Assembly (NCBI GenBank): GCA_040382935.1
Contig: JBEIEP010000008.1
Location: forward strand, 15,031 to 79,030
Direction of reading: 5' to 3'
Length of the DNA stretch: 64,000 nt
From: JALQUL01 sp040382935
GTDB taxonomy: Bacteria > Pseudomonadota > Gammaproteobacteria > Burkholderiales > Burkholderiaceae_C
The notes beneath the pieces were generated by a model, which saw only the letters and a list, made by a program, of their open reading frames with translations, had not been told where the DNA came from and searched no databases. The position numbers were made by a program, and so were the translations under genes. Of the stretch, positions 9,447 through 18,387 are shown in pieces; position 1 is the stretch's first letter; the number at the start of each line of letters is the position of its first letter.

Positions 9447-11355
9447 TCAAACCTTTTGAGCAATGTCAGAGAGGAGCCTGTCAATAAAGTCCTGAAGGCC
9501 CATCACACCAAGGTCACGATTACCACGTGCCCGAACGGCGACCGCACCGGCTTCTTTTTCCTTGTCGCCAACGACCAGGATGTAGGGTGGCTTTTGAATC
9601 GTATGTTCGCGTATTTTATACGTTATTTTCTCGTTTCTCAAATCCGTCTCTACGCGAATCCCATGTTTGCTTAAACTTTTCTCCAATTCCTTCACATAGG
9701 GGGCCTGCGCATCGGTGATATTCAGGATGCAAACCTGCACAGGCGCCAGCCACACCGGTAGTGCGCCTGCGTGCTCTTCGATCAAAATTCCTATGAAACG
9801 CTCCAAACTTCCAACGATGGCTCGGTGCAACATAAAAGGCCTGTGCCGTTGCCCGTCCTCTCCCACATAGGTCGCATCCAAGCGCTCAGGTAAAAAAGGA
9901 TCGACCTGAATCGTGCCGCACTGCCACTCACGGCCAATGGCATCTTTAAGGGTGTACTCAATTTTGGGGCCATAAAAAGCCCCCTCACCGACCGAGATTT
10001 GAAAATCGCAACCCGAGGCTTTTAAACTGTCGATCAAGGCATTTTCTGCCCTGTCCCATGCCTCTTCGGTGCCAATGCGCTGCGCCGGACGCGTCGCCAC
10101 TTTGTAAATGATGTTCTTAAATCCAAAATCGGCATACACCTTTTGCAGCAAGGTGGTAAAGGCGGCGCATTCCGCCGCAATTTGGTCTTCGGTACATAGA
10201 ATATGTCCATCGTCTTGGGTAAACCCACGCACCCGCATAATCCCATGCAAACCGCCCGAGGGCTCATTGCGGTGACATTGACCAAACTCGCCGTAGCGCA
10301 GCGGTAAATCGCGGTAACTCTTAATGCCCTGCTTAAAAATCAAAACATGACCCGGGCAGTTCATGGGTTTGAGGGCGTATTCACGTTTTTCGGATTCGGT
10401 CGTGAACATATTGTCCCGGTACTTGTCCCAGTGCCCGGTTTTTTCCCACAAGGCCTTGTCAATCACCTGAGGGCCTTTAACCTCCCAGTAACCGTTGTTT
10501 CGGTAAATCTGGCGCATATACTGCTCTACGCATTGCCAGACCAACCAGCCCTTGGGATGCCAAAACACCATACCCGGCGCGTGGTCATCAATATGGAATA
10601 AATCCAGCTCGCGCCCTAATCGCCTGTGGTCACGCTTTTCGGCTTCTTCTAGCATTAACAAATGGGCGGCTAATTCTTCTTTGCTTGCAAAGGCCACGCC
10701 ATATACACGCTGCAACATCTCATTGCGGTGATCGCCACGCCAATAGGCCCCCGGCCACCTTCATGAGTTTGAAATGCTTGAGGCGCCCGGTGCTGGGCAC
10801 GTGTGGCCCACGGCACAGGTCTTCAAAATCACCCTCGCGGTACAGCGATACGGGCTCTTCACTTGGAATACCGGCAATGATTTCTGCCTTGTAATGCTCG
10901 CCCAAGGACTTGAAATACGCCACCGCCTCGACTCTGGGCAACACCCGTCGAACCACCACCTCATCGCGTGCCGCCAGTTCCACCATTTTTTTCTCAATGG
11001 CTTGCAGATCTTCGGGGGTAAACGGGCGGGTGTACGAAAAATCGTAGAAAAAGCCGTGCTCAATCACAGGGCCAATGGTGACTTGGGCATCCGGGAACAG
11101 GGTTTTTACGGCGTAGGCCAACAAGTGGGCGGTGGAGTGCCTGATCATCTCCAACCCGTCTGGCTCCTTGGCGGTCACAATCGCCAGCGAGGCATCCGCT
11201 TCAATACGGTAGGAGGCATCCACCAGTCGGCCATCCACCCTGCCACCCAAAGCCGCCTTGGCCAAGCCCGTGCCAATCGACTGCGCGACCTCAGTCACGG
11301 TTACCCCGGCTGGGTAAGAGCGAATCGATCCGTCGGGCAAAGTCAGGTTAACCAT
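9447..11355 (-). CDS. thrS: Threonine-tRNA ligase, split by one extra base
   Basis: ThrRS charges tRNA-Thr. The first part starts at ATG 11355 (MVNLTLPDGS) and holds the TGS domain and the editing domain (HSTAHLLAYAV, CRGPHVPSTGRLKHF). At 10748-10752 the sequence has a run of five Cs (G on the coding strand) where four would keep frame. Removing one restores KVAGAYWRGDHRNEMLQRVY and joins the class II core (MNCPGHVLIFKQG, RNEPSGGLHG, GFTQDDGHILC) and the anticodon-binding domain, about 635 residues in all, normal for ThrS. Since this enzyme is normally essential and single-copy, a homopolymer sequence error is the simplest explanation. Confidence 0.93.
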
Positions 11356-11368
11356 GGGTATGTATGTT

Positions 11369-11402
11369 AAAAAATAAAAAGGCCCAGCCAAACAGCTGAG
11401 CC
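11369..11402 (-). terminator. Rho-independent terminator after the H-NS-like gene
   Basis: On the minus strand GGCTCAGC (11402-11395) pairs with GCTGGGCC (11388-11381) over a 6-nt loop, followed by TTTTTATTTTTT. It lies between the H-NS-like gene and thrS, so thrS needs its own promoter or read-through. Only about 14 bases separate the T-tract from the thrS start. Confidence 0.85.
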
Positions 11403-11420
11403 CATGATTTTAGCCGGTGC

Positions 11421-11441
11421 AGGCCCTGTAAATCAGGGCCT
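11421..11441 (-). other. Perfect 8-bp hairpin downstream of the H-NS-like gene
   Basis: AGGCCCTG (11421-11428) and CAGGGCCT (11434-11441) form a perfect inverted repeat with loop TAAAT, 11 bases past the H-NS stop. No T-tract follows directly; the stronger terminator is about 20 bases further on. It may stabilise the mRNA 3' end. Confidence 0.5.
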
Positions 11442-11452
11442 CAAACCAGGGA

Positions 11453-11752
11453 CTAAATCAAAAACTGATCGCGGCTCTTGCCATCAATCCACTTGGGCGC
11501 TTTACCTCTGCCTGTCCAGGTGGCACCGGTGCTTGGATCTTTGTACTTGGCTGCCACCTTGCCAGTCGCCTTGGTTGCGCGATTAGCAGAGCGAGCTTTT
11601 ACGCCCCCAAAGAGATCGTCCGCCGTAAGCCCATACTGAGCCACCAGTGCACGGGCTTGCGCCAACGCGGCTTTAATTTCGTTTTGGCGCACTTCCTCGA
11701 TTTGTTTATCCAGGTCGGCACGTTGCTTCAACAAGTCGGCATAAGTGTTCAT
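11453..11752 (-). CDS. H-NS-like nucleoid-associated protein
   Basis: A 99-residue histone-like protein. An N-terminal coiled-coil (YADLLKQRADLDKQIEEVRQ) for oligomerisation is joined by an Ala/Lys-rich linker to the H-NS C-terminal DNA-binding module (YKDPSTGATWTGRGKAPKWI). Such proteins bind curved AT-rich DNA and silence acquired genes. It has its own terminator and an AT-rich upstream region, which suits H-NS autoregulation; autoregulation itself is inferred. Confidence 0.93.
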   Translation of the reverse strand: MNTYADLLKQRADLDKQIEEVRQNEIKAALAQARALVAQYGLTADDLFGGVKARSANRATKATGKVAAKYKDPSTGATWTGRGKAPKWIDGKSRDQFLI

Positions 11753-12176
11753 GAAAATTCTCCAAAAAAATTAAACAACGTGATTATTATATTACCATAT
11801 TTCTATAAATTTCAATATGCCATGAACAAAACACAGCATTGTGATAATAATTGCGTTGATCAGTTTTATTTCTCAAAACAGTTATGAGTCCACCGCAAAA
11901 CCCTGCACACCATCGAAGGCTACGATTATGGCGTTGTACAGCTGGTCTTACAGAAGTTTCCCAGATCGGCTAGACAGCCCGCTCCGTCACTTTTTGAAGT
12001 TACTGTGGATATTTCGTATGTCGGGCCGTTGATTTATATGGACCTGCGCAAATAGTCGGAATGACTTTAGCAGTTGTTACTGTCTTCCCTTCACCAAAGA
12101 GGCTCTGAGATACCATCTGCCCGGCTTTTGAACCACGCGGAGACATCCGGCCCGGTATTGAACCGGGCCATCTGGC
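11753..12176. other. Intergenic region with an orphan reading frame
   Basis: 424 bases between the H-NS-like gene and aceA. The part next to the H-NS start (about 11760-11885) is strongly AT-rich and probably carries its promoter. On the plus strand 11888-12055 is a 55-codon open frame beginning right after a TGA and ending in TAG. It has protein-like content (LHTIEGYDYGVVQLVLQKFP, then SLFEVTVDISYVGPLIYMDL) but no ATG, GTG or TTG near its start and no ribosome-binding site. It could be the 3' remnant of a lost gene or chance. I do not recognise the family. Confidence 0.4.
12149..12169 (-). terminator. GC hairpin after aceA, no T-tract
   Basis: GGCCCGGT (12149-12156) and ACCGGGCC (12162-12169) form a perfect 8-bp stem with a 5-nt loop, 8 bases beyond the aceA stop. 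No run of Ts follows on the minus strand, so it may be a weak or Rho-assisted terminator or an mRNA-stabilising hairpin. Confidence 0.5.
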
Positions 12177-13496
12177 TTAATGGAACTGTTCTTCTTCGGT
12201 AGAACCAGTCAAAGCGGTAACGCTTGACTGCCCGCCCTGAATCACGGTTGTTACTTCGTCAAAATACCCGGTGCCCACCTCTTGCTGGTGCGAAACAAAG
12301 GTGTAGCCACGGTCGCGGGCCGCAAACTCGGGCTCTTGGACTTTCTCGACATAGGCCGTCATGCCACGGGCCACGTAGTCTTGCGCCAAGTCGAACATGT
12401 TGTACCACATGCTGTGAATGCCCGCCAAGGTAATGAACTGGTACTTGTACCCCATGGCACCCAACTCACGCTGGAACTTGGCGATGGTGGCGTCGTCCAG
12501 GTTCTTTTTCCAGTTAAACGAAGGTGAGCAGTTATAGGCCAGCATTTTGCCGGGGTGAACTTTATGGACGGCCTCTGCAAACTTGCGGGCAAATTCCAGG
12601 TCAGGGGTACCGGTTTCGCACCACACCAAGTCCGCGTAATAGGCGTAGGCAATGGCACGGCTGATGGCCTGGTCAATGCCCTTGTTGGTTTTGTAAAAGC
12701 CTTCTGAGGTGCGTTCACCCGTAATAAAAGGCTTGTCGTTGGCGTCGTAATCGCTGGTGATCAAATCGGCGGCTTCAGCATCGGTACGGGCGATCACCAA
12801 GGTAGGCACACCACAAACATCAGCAGCCATACGTGCAGCAATTAACTTTTGCACGGCTTCTTGGGTAGGCACCAGCACTTTACCACCCATGTGGCCGCAT
12901 TTTTTAACCGATGCGAGCTGGTCTTCCCAATGCACGCCACCCGCTCCGGCACCAATCATCGCCTTCATCAGTTCAAACGCGTTGAGTACGCCGCCAAAAC
13001 CGGCCTCGGCGTCGGCCACGATAGGTGCGAAATAGTCGATATAGCCTGTATCGCCAGGGCCTACGCCTTTTGACCATTGGATCTCGTCGGCGCGTTTAAA
13101 GCTGTTGTTGATGCGCTCAACCACCTTGGGAACAGAGTCGACTGGGTACAGAGATTGGTCGGGGTACATCGACGCGTAGCCGTTATTGTCTGCCGCAACT
13201 TGCCAGCCCGACAGGTAAATGGCCTTGACGCCTGCTTTAACCTGCTGCATGGCCTGGCCACCTGTCAACGCGCCCAAGCAGTTCACGTAGGGCTGGTTGT
13301 TCACCAAATCCCACAGCTTTTCAGCTCCACGACGGGCCAGGGTGTGCTCAATGGGAAACGACCCACGCAGCCGCACCACATCGGCGGCGCTATAGCCCCT
13401 TTTGATACCCTTCCAACGGGGGTTGGTATCCCAGTCTTTTTGAAGCGCTTCAATCTGCGCGGCGCGGCTCTGCTGAGCATTTTGGTTGGTTGACAT
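12177..13496 (-). CDS. aceA: Isocitrate lyase
   Basis: First enzyme of the glyoxylate shunt: splits isocitrate into succinate and glyoxylate, allowing growth on acetate or fatty acids. 439 residues, typical of the short bacterial form. The signature KKCGH at residues 198-202 carries the catalytic cysteine (Cys200), and the Mg-binding acidic stretch (VADAEAGFGG) is present. GGAG lies 7 bases before the ATG. Two palindromes 75-120 bases upstream suggest tight transcriptional control. acs, further along the window, makes acetyl-CoA that this shunt would use. No malate synthase is in the window. Confidence 0.98.
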   Translation of the reverse strand: MSTNQNAQQSRAAQIEALQKDWDTNPRWKGIKRGYSAADVVRLRGSFPIEHTLARRGAEKLWDLVNNQPYVNCLGALTGGQAMQQVKAGVKAIYLSGWQVAADNNGYASMYPDQSLYPVDSVPKVVERINNSFKRADEIQWSKGVGPGDTGYIDYFAPIVADAEAGFGGVLNAFELMKAMIGAGAGGVHWEDQLASVKKCGHMGGKVLVPTQEAVQKLIAARMAADVCGVPTLVIARTDAEAADLITSDYDANDKPFITGERTSEGFYKTNKGIDQAISRAIAYAYYADLVWCETGTPDLEFARKFAEAVHKVHPGKMLAYNCSPSFNWKKNLDDATIAKFQRELGAMGYKYQFITLAGIHSMWYNMFDLAQDYVARGMTAYVEKVQEPEFAARDRGYTFVSHQQEVGTGYFDEVTTVIQGGQSSVTALTGSTEEEQFH

Positions 13497-13569
13497 GCAA
13501 TGACTCCAAGTGTTGAAAAAACAGTGGTTAAAGCCTTGGTTAAGGCGCGAAACCTTGGTGTCAATTTTA

Positions 13570-13613
13570 GTCTTATATAAGACATATTTTTAATCTTATG
13601 TCTTATATAAGAT
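13570..13613. promoter_or_regulatory. Twin palindromic operator-like sites upstream of aceA
   Basis: GTCTTATATAAGAC at 13570-13583 is a perfect 14-base palindrome. GTCTTATATAAGAT at 13600-13613 repeats it with one change. Their centres are exactly 30 bases apart, close to three helical turns, so two dimers would bind the same face. They lie 74-117 bases before the aceA start in an otherwise AT-rich stretch. The shape suits a GntR-like or similar dimeric repressor or activator of central carbon genes; the regulator is not identified here. Confidence 0.7.
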
Positions 13614-13735
13614 AAATTTTTTATTGTTATAAATCAAACACTTAAAAAGTAATTTTTGTATAATGAAACTCAATTGAGGGTTGTGAAATGGCGAATAGTT
13701 GATTTCACGCAAGACCAAAAGTCGTTGCAAGCCAA

Positions 13736-13757
13736 GGTCTCGCGCCCGCGCGAGACC
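13736..13757 (-). terminator. Strong GC hairpin after the aldehyde dehydrogenase gene
   Basis: GGTCTCGCG (13736-13744) and CGCGAGACC (13749-13757) form a perfect 9-bp stem with loop CCCG, 22 bases past the dehydrogenase stop. No immediate T-tract follows, so intrinsic termination is not certain. It probably ends the polyamine gene transcript before the aceA promoter. Confidence 0.55.
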
Positions 13758-13779
13758 CTTACCCCTCGGAAAACGGCGC

Positions 13780-15261
13780 CTATACCGGACTGTCGATGCG
13801 AATCCAGGTGGTTTTGAGTTCGGCGTATTTGTCCAGCGCGTGCAAAGACTTATCCCGCCCAATACCACTTTGCCGGAATCCCCCAAAGGGCACCGTGATG
13901 TCATCTTCGTCGTACTGATTGACGTGGACCGTGCCAGCCCGCAGCGCTCGGGCCACGCCGTGGGCTTTGTTGATGTCACGCGTCCATACGGCGGCCTGCA
14001 ATCCGTAAACGCTTTGATTGGCTTGCCGCACCACGTCGGCGGCATCGGTAAAACTCAAAACCGACAACACCGGTCCAAAGATTTCTTCGCGTGCGATGGT
14101 CATATCTGGGGTTACGCCATCAAATACCGTGGGGGCGATGTAATAGCCTCCAGACGCCTGCATGACTTGTTCACCCCCACTAAGAAGCGCAGCGCCTTCG
14201 CTTTTTCCTGACTCGATGTAACGCATGACAGTAGCCAACTGAATAGAGTCAACCACCGCGCCCATGACGGTTGTGGGCAACAAAGGGTTAGCCGGTGCGT
14301 ACTGTGGCACCAGCGCCAAGGCTTTTTCCAAGAACTTCTCTTTGATGCTGGCTTCCACAAACAGGCGCGAAGGTGCATTGCAGCTCTCGCCTTGGTTGAA
14401 AAATATACTGCCTACTGCGGTTTCAACGGCCTTGTCCAAATCGGGGCAGTCGGCAAAAACGATGTTGGGCGACTTGCCGCCCAACTCGGTCCAAGCCCGC
14501 TTTAGGTTGCTTTGTCCTGCCATCACATGAATTTGCTTGCCCACTCGTGTGGAGCCGGTAAACGCAATGCAGTCCACGTCCATGTGCAGCGCCAAGGGGC
14601 TGCCTGCCTCAGCGCCAAAGCCAGGCACTACGTTGAACACGCCCGGGGGCACGCCCGCCTCCAAGGCCAAATCGGCCAGCCTAAGCGCAGTCAAGGGTGA
14701 CTTTTCACTGGGCTTGAGTACCACGCTGTTGCCCATTGCCAGCGCCGGGCCAATTTTCCAGGCGGCCATGATCATGGGGTAATTCCAAGGCACGATCACA
14801 CCGACAACACCCATGGGTTCTTTGGTGATAAGGGCCAGACCCGTTCTGGGGCTAGGAGCGATTTCGTCGTACACCTTGTCGATGGCTTCGCCGTACCAGC
14901 GTATGCAATTGGCTGCGCTGTTAACGTCAACGGCCCGGGCGTACTTTATCGGTTTGCCCATGTCCAAGGTTTCAAGCAGGGCCAACTCATCGCCGTTTTT
15001 GCTGATCAAATCGGCAAAACGAATCAAAATTTGTTTGCGTTTGGCTGGCGCTAGGTGCCGCCAACGGCCGTCCTCAAACGCCGCCCTTGCCGCAGCAACG
15101 GCACTGTCAATATCTTTGGCACTGCCCCTCACCACTTGCCCAAGGATCTTCCCATCAACCGGAGAAATGCAATCAAAGGTCACGCCTTCTGCGCCTTCTA
15201 CACGTTGCCCGTTAATCACGGCGCGGCCATCAATTTTTACATCAGCAGTGGTATTTGACAT
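13780..15261 (-). CDS. puuC: Aldehyde dehydrogenase, PuuC-like (gamma-glutamyl-aminobutyraldehyde type)
   Basis: NAD(P)-dependent aldehyde dehydrogenase, 493 residues from the ATG at 15261 (MSNTTADVKI); a second ATG two codons upstream is equally possible, while the open frame to 15309 is probably leader. The cofactor and active-site motifs are standard: PWNYPMIMAAWK, FTGSTRVGKQI, the glutamate in ELGGKSPNIV and the nucleophile in NQGESCNAPSR. It sits next to the polyamine transporter, aminotransferase and ligase genes, so it most likely oxidises aldehydes from putrescine breakdown (gamma-glutamyl-gamma-aminobutyraldehyde or 4-aminobutanal). Substrate is inferred from context. Confidence 0.85.
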   Translation of the reverse strand: MSNTTADVKIDGRAVINGQRVEGAEGVTFDCISPVDGKILGQVVRGSAKDIDSAVAAARAAFEDGRWRHLAPAKRKQILIRFADLISKNGDELALLETLDMGKPIKYARAVDVNSAANCIRWYGEAIDKVYDEIAPSPRTGLALITKEPMGVVGVIVPWNYPMIMAAWKIGPALAMGNSVVLKPSEKSPLTALRLADLALEAGVPPGVFNVVPGFGAEAGSPLALHMDVDCIAFTGSTRVGKQIHVMAGQSNLKRAWTELGGKSPNIVFADCPDLDKAVETAVGSIFFNQGESCNAPSRLFVEASIKEKFLEKALALVPQYAPANPLLPTTVMGAVVDSIQLATVMRYIESGKSEGAALLSGGEQVMQASGGYYIAPTVFDGVTPDMTIAREEIFGPVLSVLSFTDAADVVRQANQSVYGLQAAVWTRDINKAHGVARALRAGTVHVNQYDEDDITVPFGGFRQSGIGRDKSLHALDKYAELKTTWIRIDSPV

Positions 15262-15437
15262 ATCCATTTTCCAGAAAAATAAACAAGTAACCGCTCGGCG
15301 GGCGGTCAAGATGTGAGTCGCTTAAAGCGACAGCAATTGCCGAATGTGCCCAAGGCCTGCCAAGGCCAAGGGAACCTCATAGGGCGCGCCTAAGTGTATA
15401 GGAGTGAATAGTCCCGGCGCTATTTGAGTGCGACCGT

Positions 15438-16274
15438 TTAGGTGCGCATCGCCGCCGCCATTTCGCGCTCTTTGCGCCGCGTTAGCCGCGCCACATAAAT
15501 GCTGTAGCCGACGATGACGATGGTTACAGACACGATTAGCAAAGTGGCCGCTGCGTAAATGGTTGGATTGATGCCTCGCCTAGCGTAACCAAAGATGACC
15601 TGGGGCAGGGTGTTGACGCCTGGGCCCGAAAGGAACTCTGAGATCACCACATCGTCAAACGACAAGGTGAACGACAGCAGGAAGGCTGCCAAAATGCCTT
15701 GGGCAATATTGGGAAGGGTGATGAGGAAAAACACCTGAAACGGCCGCGCGCCCAAGTCCATCGCAGCTTCTTCAATCGAACGATTGACCTCCAACAAGCG
15801 AGACTGCACCACGACCATGCCATAGGCCATTCCAAGCAGTGTGTGTCCGAAAATAATGGTCAATATGCCGCGCTCTGGCCACCCAAACACGTTTTGCGAG
15901 CCCACCATCAGCAGCAATAATGACAGCCCAATGACCACCTCTGGCATCACCAGCGGCGCATTGACCATGCCAGAGAACGCCGTACGCCCCAAAAACCGGC
16001 GATAGCGTACCAACACAAACGCAGCAAAAGTACCCAGCACTGCCGACAAAACGCCCGTGACCGTTGCCACCTTCAACGACAGCCAAAACCCTTCAACAAT
16101 TTTTGTATCCTGGGTAAGGGCCTCGTACCACCGAAACGAGAACCCGGTAAAGCGGGCGTCCTGGCGTGTGCTGTTGAACGAAAACACCACCATAAAAATC
16201 AGTGGCAGGTACAAAAACAAGTACACCAGCCCCAACCAGAATTTTCCAAAGTAACGCTCAAGGAATTGCTTCAT
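15438..16274 (-). CDS. potI: Polyamine ABC transporter permease, PotI/PotC-like
   Basis: 278-residue inner-membrane permease of the binding-protein-dependent family, with about six membrane segments and the EAA loop that contacts the ATPase (EEAAMDLGARPFQVFFLITL). It pairs with the PotH-like permease encoded 9 bases upstream. The transporter imports putrescine or spermidine, as judged from the binding protein and neighbouring catabolic genes. Confidence 0.9.
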   Translation of the reverse strand: MKQFLERYFGKFWLGLVYLFLYLPLIFMVVFSFNSTRQDARFTGFSFRWYEALTQDTKIVEGFWLSLKVATVTGVLSAVLGTFAAFVLVRYRRFLGRTAFSGMVNAPLVMPEVVIGLSLLLLMVGSQNVFGWPERGILTIIFGHTLLGMAYGMVVVQSRLLEVNRSIEEAAMDLGARPFQVFFLITLPNIAQGILAAFLLSFTLSFDDVVISEFLSGPGVNTLPQVIFGYARRGINPTIYAAATLLIVSVTIVIVGYSIYVARLTRRKEREMAAAMRT

Positions 16275-16283
16275 GGGGATTCC

Positions 16284-17192
16284 CTATTTTTTGGACTCGG
16301 CGGATTCACCGGTGTAGTGGTAGTAAAAGCCTAGCGGCACAATGATCAAAGCGATCATGACCACCGCCAAGGCGCTGGCGCGGGGCCAGTTGTTGCTGGT
16401 AAACATTTCGTCCCATACCACGCGGCCTATCATCATGTTTTCTGGCCCGCCCAATAGAGATGGGATGACAAACTCGCCCACTGCGGGGATAAACACCAAC
16501 ATAAAGCCTGCCACGATACCGGCTTTTGACAGGGGTACGGTGACCAACCAAAAGGCCTTAAAAGGCGAGGCCCCCAAATCGTAGGCGGCCTCTAGCAATC
16601 TGAAGTCCATTTTTACCAGATTGGCATACAGGGGCAAAATCATGAACGGCAGGTATACATAGGTCATGCCCACCAACATGGATACATTGGTGTATAGCAT
16701 TTGAATCGGCTCGTTAATCAAGCCTAGCGCCATCAGCAACTGGTTGAGTACACCCTGGTCGGCCAATATACCTTTCCAAGCGTAGACCCGCAGCAAAAAC
16801 GAGGTCCAAAACGGCAACATCACCATCATCAGCAACGCAGGCCGAACACTGGGCGACGAACGCGCAATAAAGTAGGCAAAGGGGTAGCCTAGGAAAAGGC
16901 ACAAAAAGGCAGTACAAAGCGCGTACCAAATTGAACGCAGGTAGGCCTCTACATAGAGGGTTTGAAACAAAGCCCCATCTTCTCCTGTTTTGAAGATAGA
17001 CCAGTAGTTTTCATACTTGAGGTGCAAGATGCCCGCTTCGGCGTCCCACAAGGGTTTGAAGGGGTGGATGTCATTACCCATGTCCACAAAACTGATGTAG
17101 AGCAGGATAAGAAACGGCAACAAGAAAAACACAAATAGCCAGACATAGGGAACCCCTATGACAAAGCGTTTACCGGGAACTGGGAGTGCCAT
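16284..17192 (-). CDS. potH: Polyamine ABC transporter permease, PotH/PotB-like
   Basis: 302-residue membrane permease, N-terminal segment near residues 10-35, EAA loop LEAAYDLGASPFKAFWLVTV. Partner of PotI; starts 12 bases after the ATPase gene ends. Operon order ATPase-PotH-PotI matches enterobacterial potGHI. Confidence 0.92.
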   Translation of the reverse strand: MALPVPGKRFVIGVPYVWLFVFFLLPFLILLYISFVDMGNDIHPFKPLWDAEAGILHLKYENYWSIFKTGEDGALFQTLYVEAYLRSIWYALCTAFLCLFLGYPFAYFIARSSPSVRPALLMMVMLPFWTSFLLRVYAWKGILADQGVLNQLLMALGLINEPIQMLYTNVSMLVGMTYVYLPFMILPLYANLVKMDFRLLEAAYDLGASPFKAFWLVTVPLSKAGIVAGFMLVFIPAVGEFVIPSLLGGPENMMIGRVVWDEMFTSNNWPRASALAVVMIALIIVPLGFYYHYTGESAESKK

Positions 17193-17204
17193 AAAAGATT
17201 CTCC

Positions 17205-18308
17205 TTAGTCGCGCAGCACCACGCCTGCTTTGTCGTTCCACCAGAAATAAACGTCATCGTCCCAAGTGATTTCACTAAGATCGTGGCGCGAGGTATTGGC
17301 CTCCATCACCTTGACGCGTGAACCATCAGTGGCGGCAAGGATATAGGTGTTGTACGAACCAAAGTAGGCGATTTCTTGGACTTTGCCTGTGTACAGATTA
17401 GCTGGCGTGTTGCTGGGCTTTTCCTTACTGATTTCTATTTTTTCTGGCCTGATGGCAATCGTTACCGGCATATTCAGCGTACCACTGACGCCATGACCCA
17501 CCCTGACCTCACCGATTGCGGTACGCACTGCGCAACGATCGGGCTCGTCAACACTTAGGTGCCCTGCAAAAAGATTCACATTGCCAATGAAATCAGCCAC
17601 AAACTTGTTGGCTGGATGCTCGTACACCTCTTCAGGAGATGCGACCTGCAACACCCTGCCCTTGCTCATAATGGCAATCCGATTGGCCATGGTCATGGCC
17701 TCTTCCTGGTCGTGCGTCACCATTACGCAGGTCACACCTACTTTTTCAATAATGTTGACCAGTTCAAACTGGGTTTGCTCGCGCAGCTTTTTGTCCAAAG
17801 CACCCAAGGGCTCGTCTAGCAACAACAGTTGTGGGCGCTTGGCCAGGCTACGCGCCAACGCTACTCGCTGCTGCTGCCCCCCCGAAAGTTGATGGGGTTT
17901 GCGTTTGGCAAATGTCCCTAACTGCACCAGGTCCAGCATTTCGCCTACACGGGTTTTGATTTCGTCTTTGGGTAGACCCTCGCGCTTGAGGCCAAACGCG
18001 ACGTTTTCCCAAATATCCAAATGAGGAAACAGCGCGTAAGACTGAAACATCATGTTGATAGGCCTGTCGTAGGGGGGCATGGTGGCAACGTCTTGTCCGC
18101 CCAGCAATATGCGCCCGGAGGTGGGTTTTTCAAAACCAGCCAACATACGCAGCAAGGTCGATTTTCCGCAACCCGAACTGCCCAGCAATGCAAATATCTC
18201 GCCCTTGCCTATGCTGAGTGACACGTCGTCAACGGCGGTTGCTTCGTCAAATCGTTTAACTAATTTTTCCGTGACCAGATAACCACTGTCTGCTATTTGT
18301 GCGGCCAT
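17205..18308 (-). CDS. potG: Polyamine ABC transporter ATP-binding protein, PotG-like
   Basis: 367 residues from ATG 18308, chosen because GGAGG lies 7 bases upstream; the frame is open to 18329. Walker A GSSGCGKST, signature LSGGQQQR, Walker B LLLLDEPLGALD and switch histidine VTHDQEEAM are all present, followed by a C-terminal TOBE domain that often senses substrate or regulates. Powers polyamine import. A strong terminator separates it from the upstream binding-protein gene. Confidence 0.93.
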   Translation of the reverse strand: MAAQIADSGYLVTEKLVKRFDEATAVDDVSLSIGKGEIFALLGSSGCGKSTLLRMLAGFEKPTSGRILLGGQDVATMPPYDRPINMMFQSYALFPHLDIWENVAFGLKREGLPKDEIKTRVGEMLDLVQLGTFAKRKPHQLSGGQQQRVALARSLAKRPQLLLLDEPLGALDKKLREQTQFELVNIIEKVGVTCVMVTHDQEEAMTMANRIAIMSKGRVLQVASPEEVYEHPANKFVADFIGNVNLFAGHLSVDEPDRCAVRTAIGEVRVGHGVSGTLNMPVTIAIRPEKIEISKEKPSNTPANLYTGKVQEIAYFGSYNTYILAATDGSRVKVMEANTSRHDLSEITWDDDVYFWWNDKAGVVLRD

Positions 18309-18331
18309 ACCGACTCCTCCAAACTTCAAAT

Positions 18332-18370
18332 AAAAAAGGCTGTCAACCTTCTCGGTTTTGACAGCCTTTT
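18332..18370 (-). terminator. Intergenic terminator between potF and potG
   Basis: AAAAGGCTGTCAA (minus strand 18370-18358) pairs with TTGACAGCCTTTT (18346-18334), a 13-bp perfect stem with an 11-nt loop followed by a T-rich tail. It sits 17 bases after the potF stop and ends 23 bases before the potG start. Partial read-through would give far more binding protein than membrane components, the usual ABC-importer stoichiometry. Confidence 0.85.
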
Positions 18371-18387
18371 ACGCTCAAACAAAAAAC

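Noticed and set aside
10774..11370. Plus-strand frame opposite thrS
   Set aside because: Antisense shadow of the ThrS editing domain; the minus strand is clearly coding.
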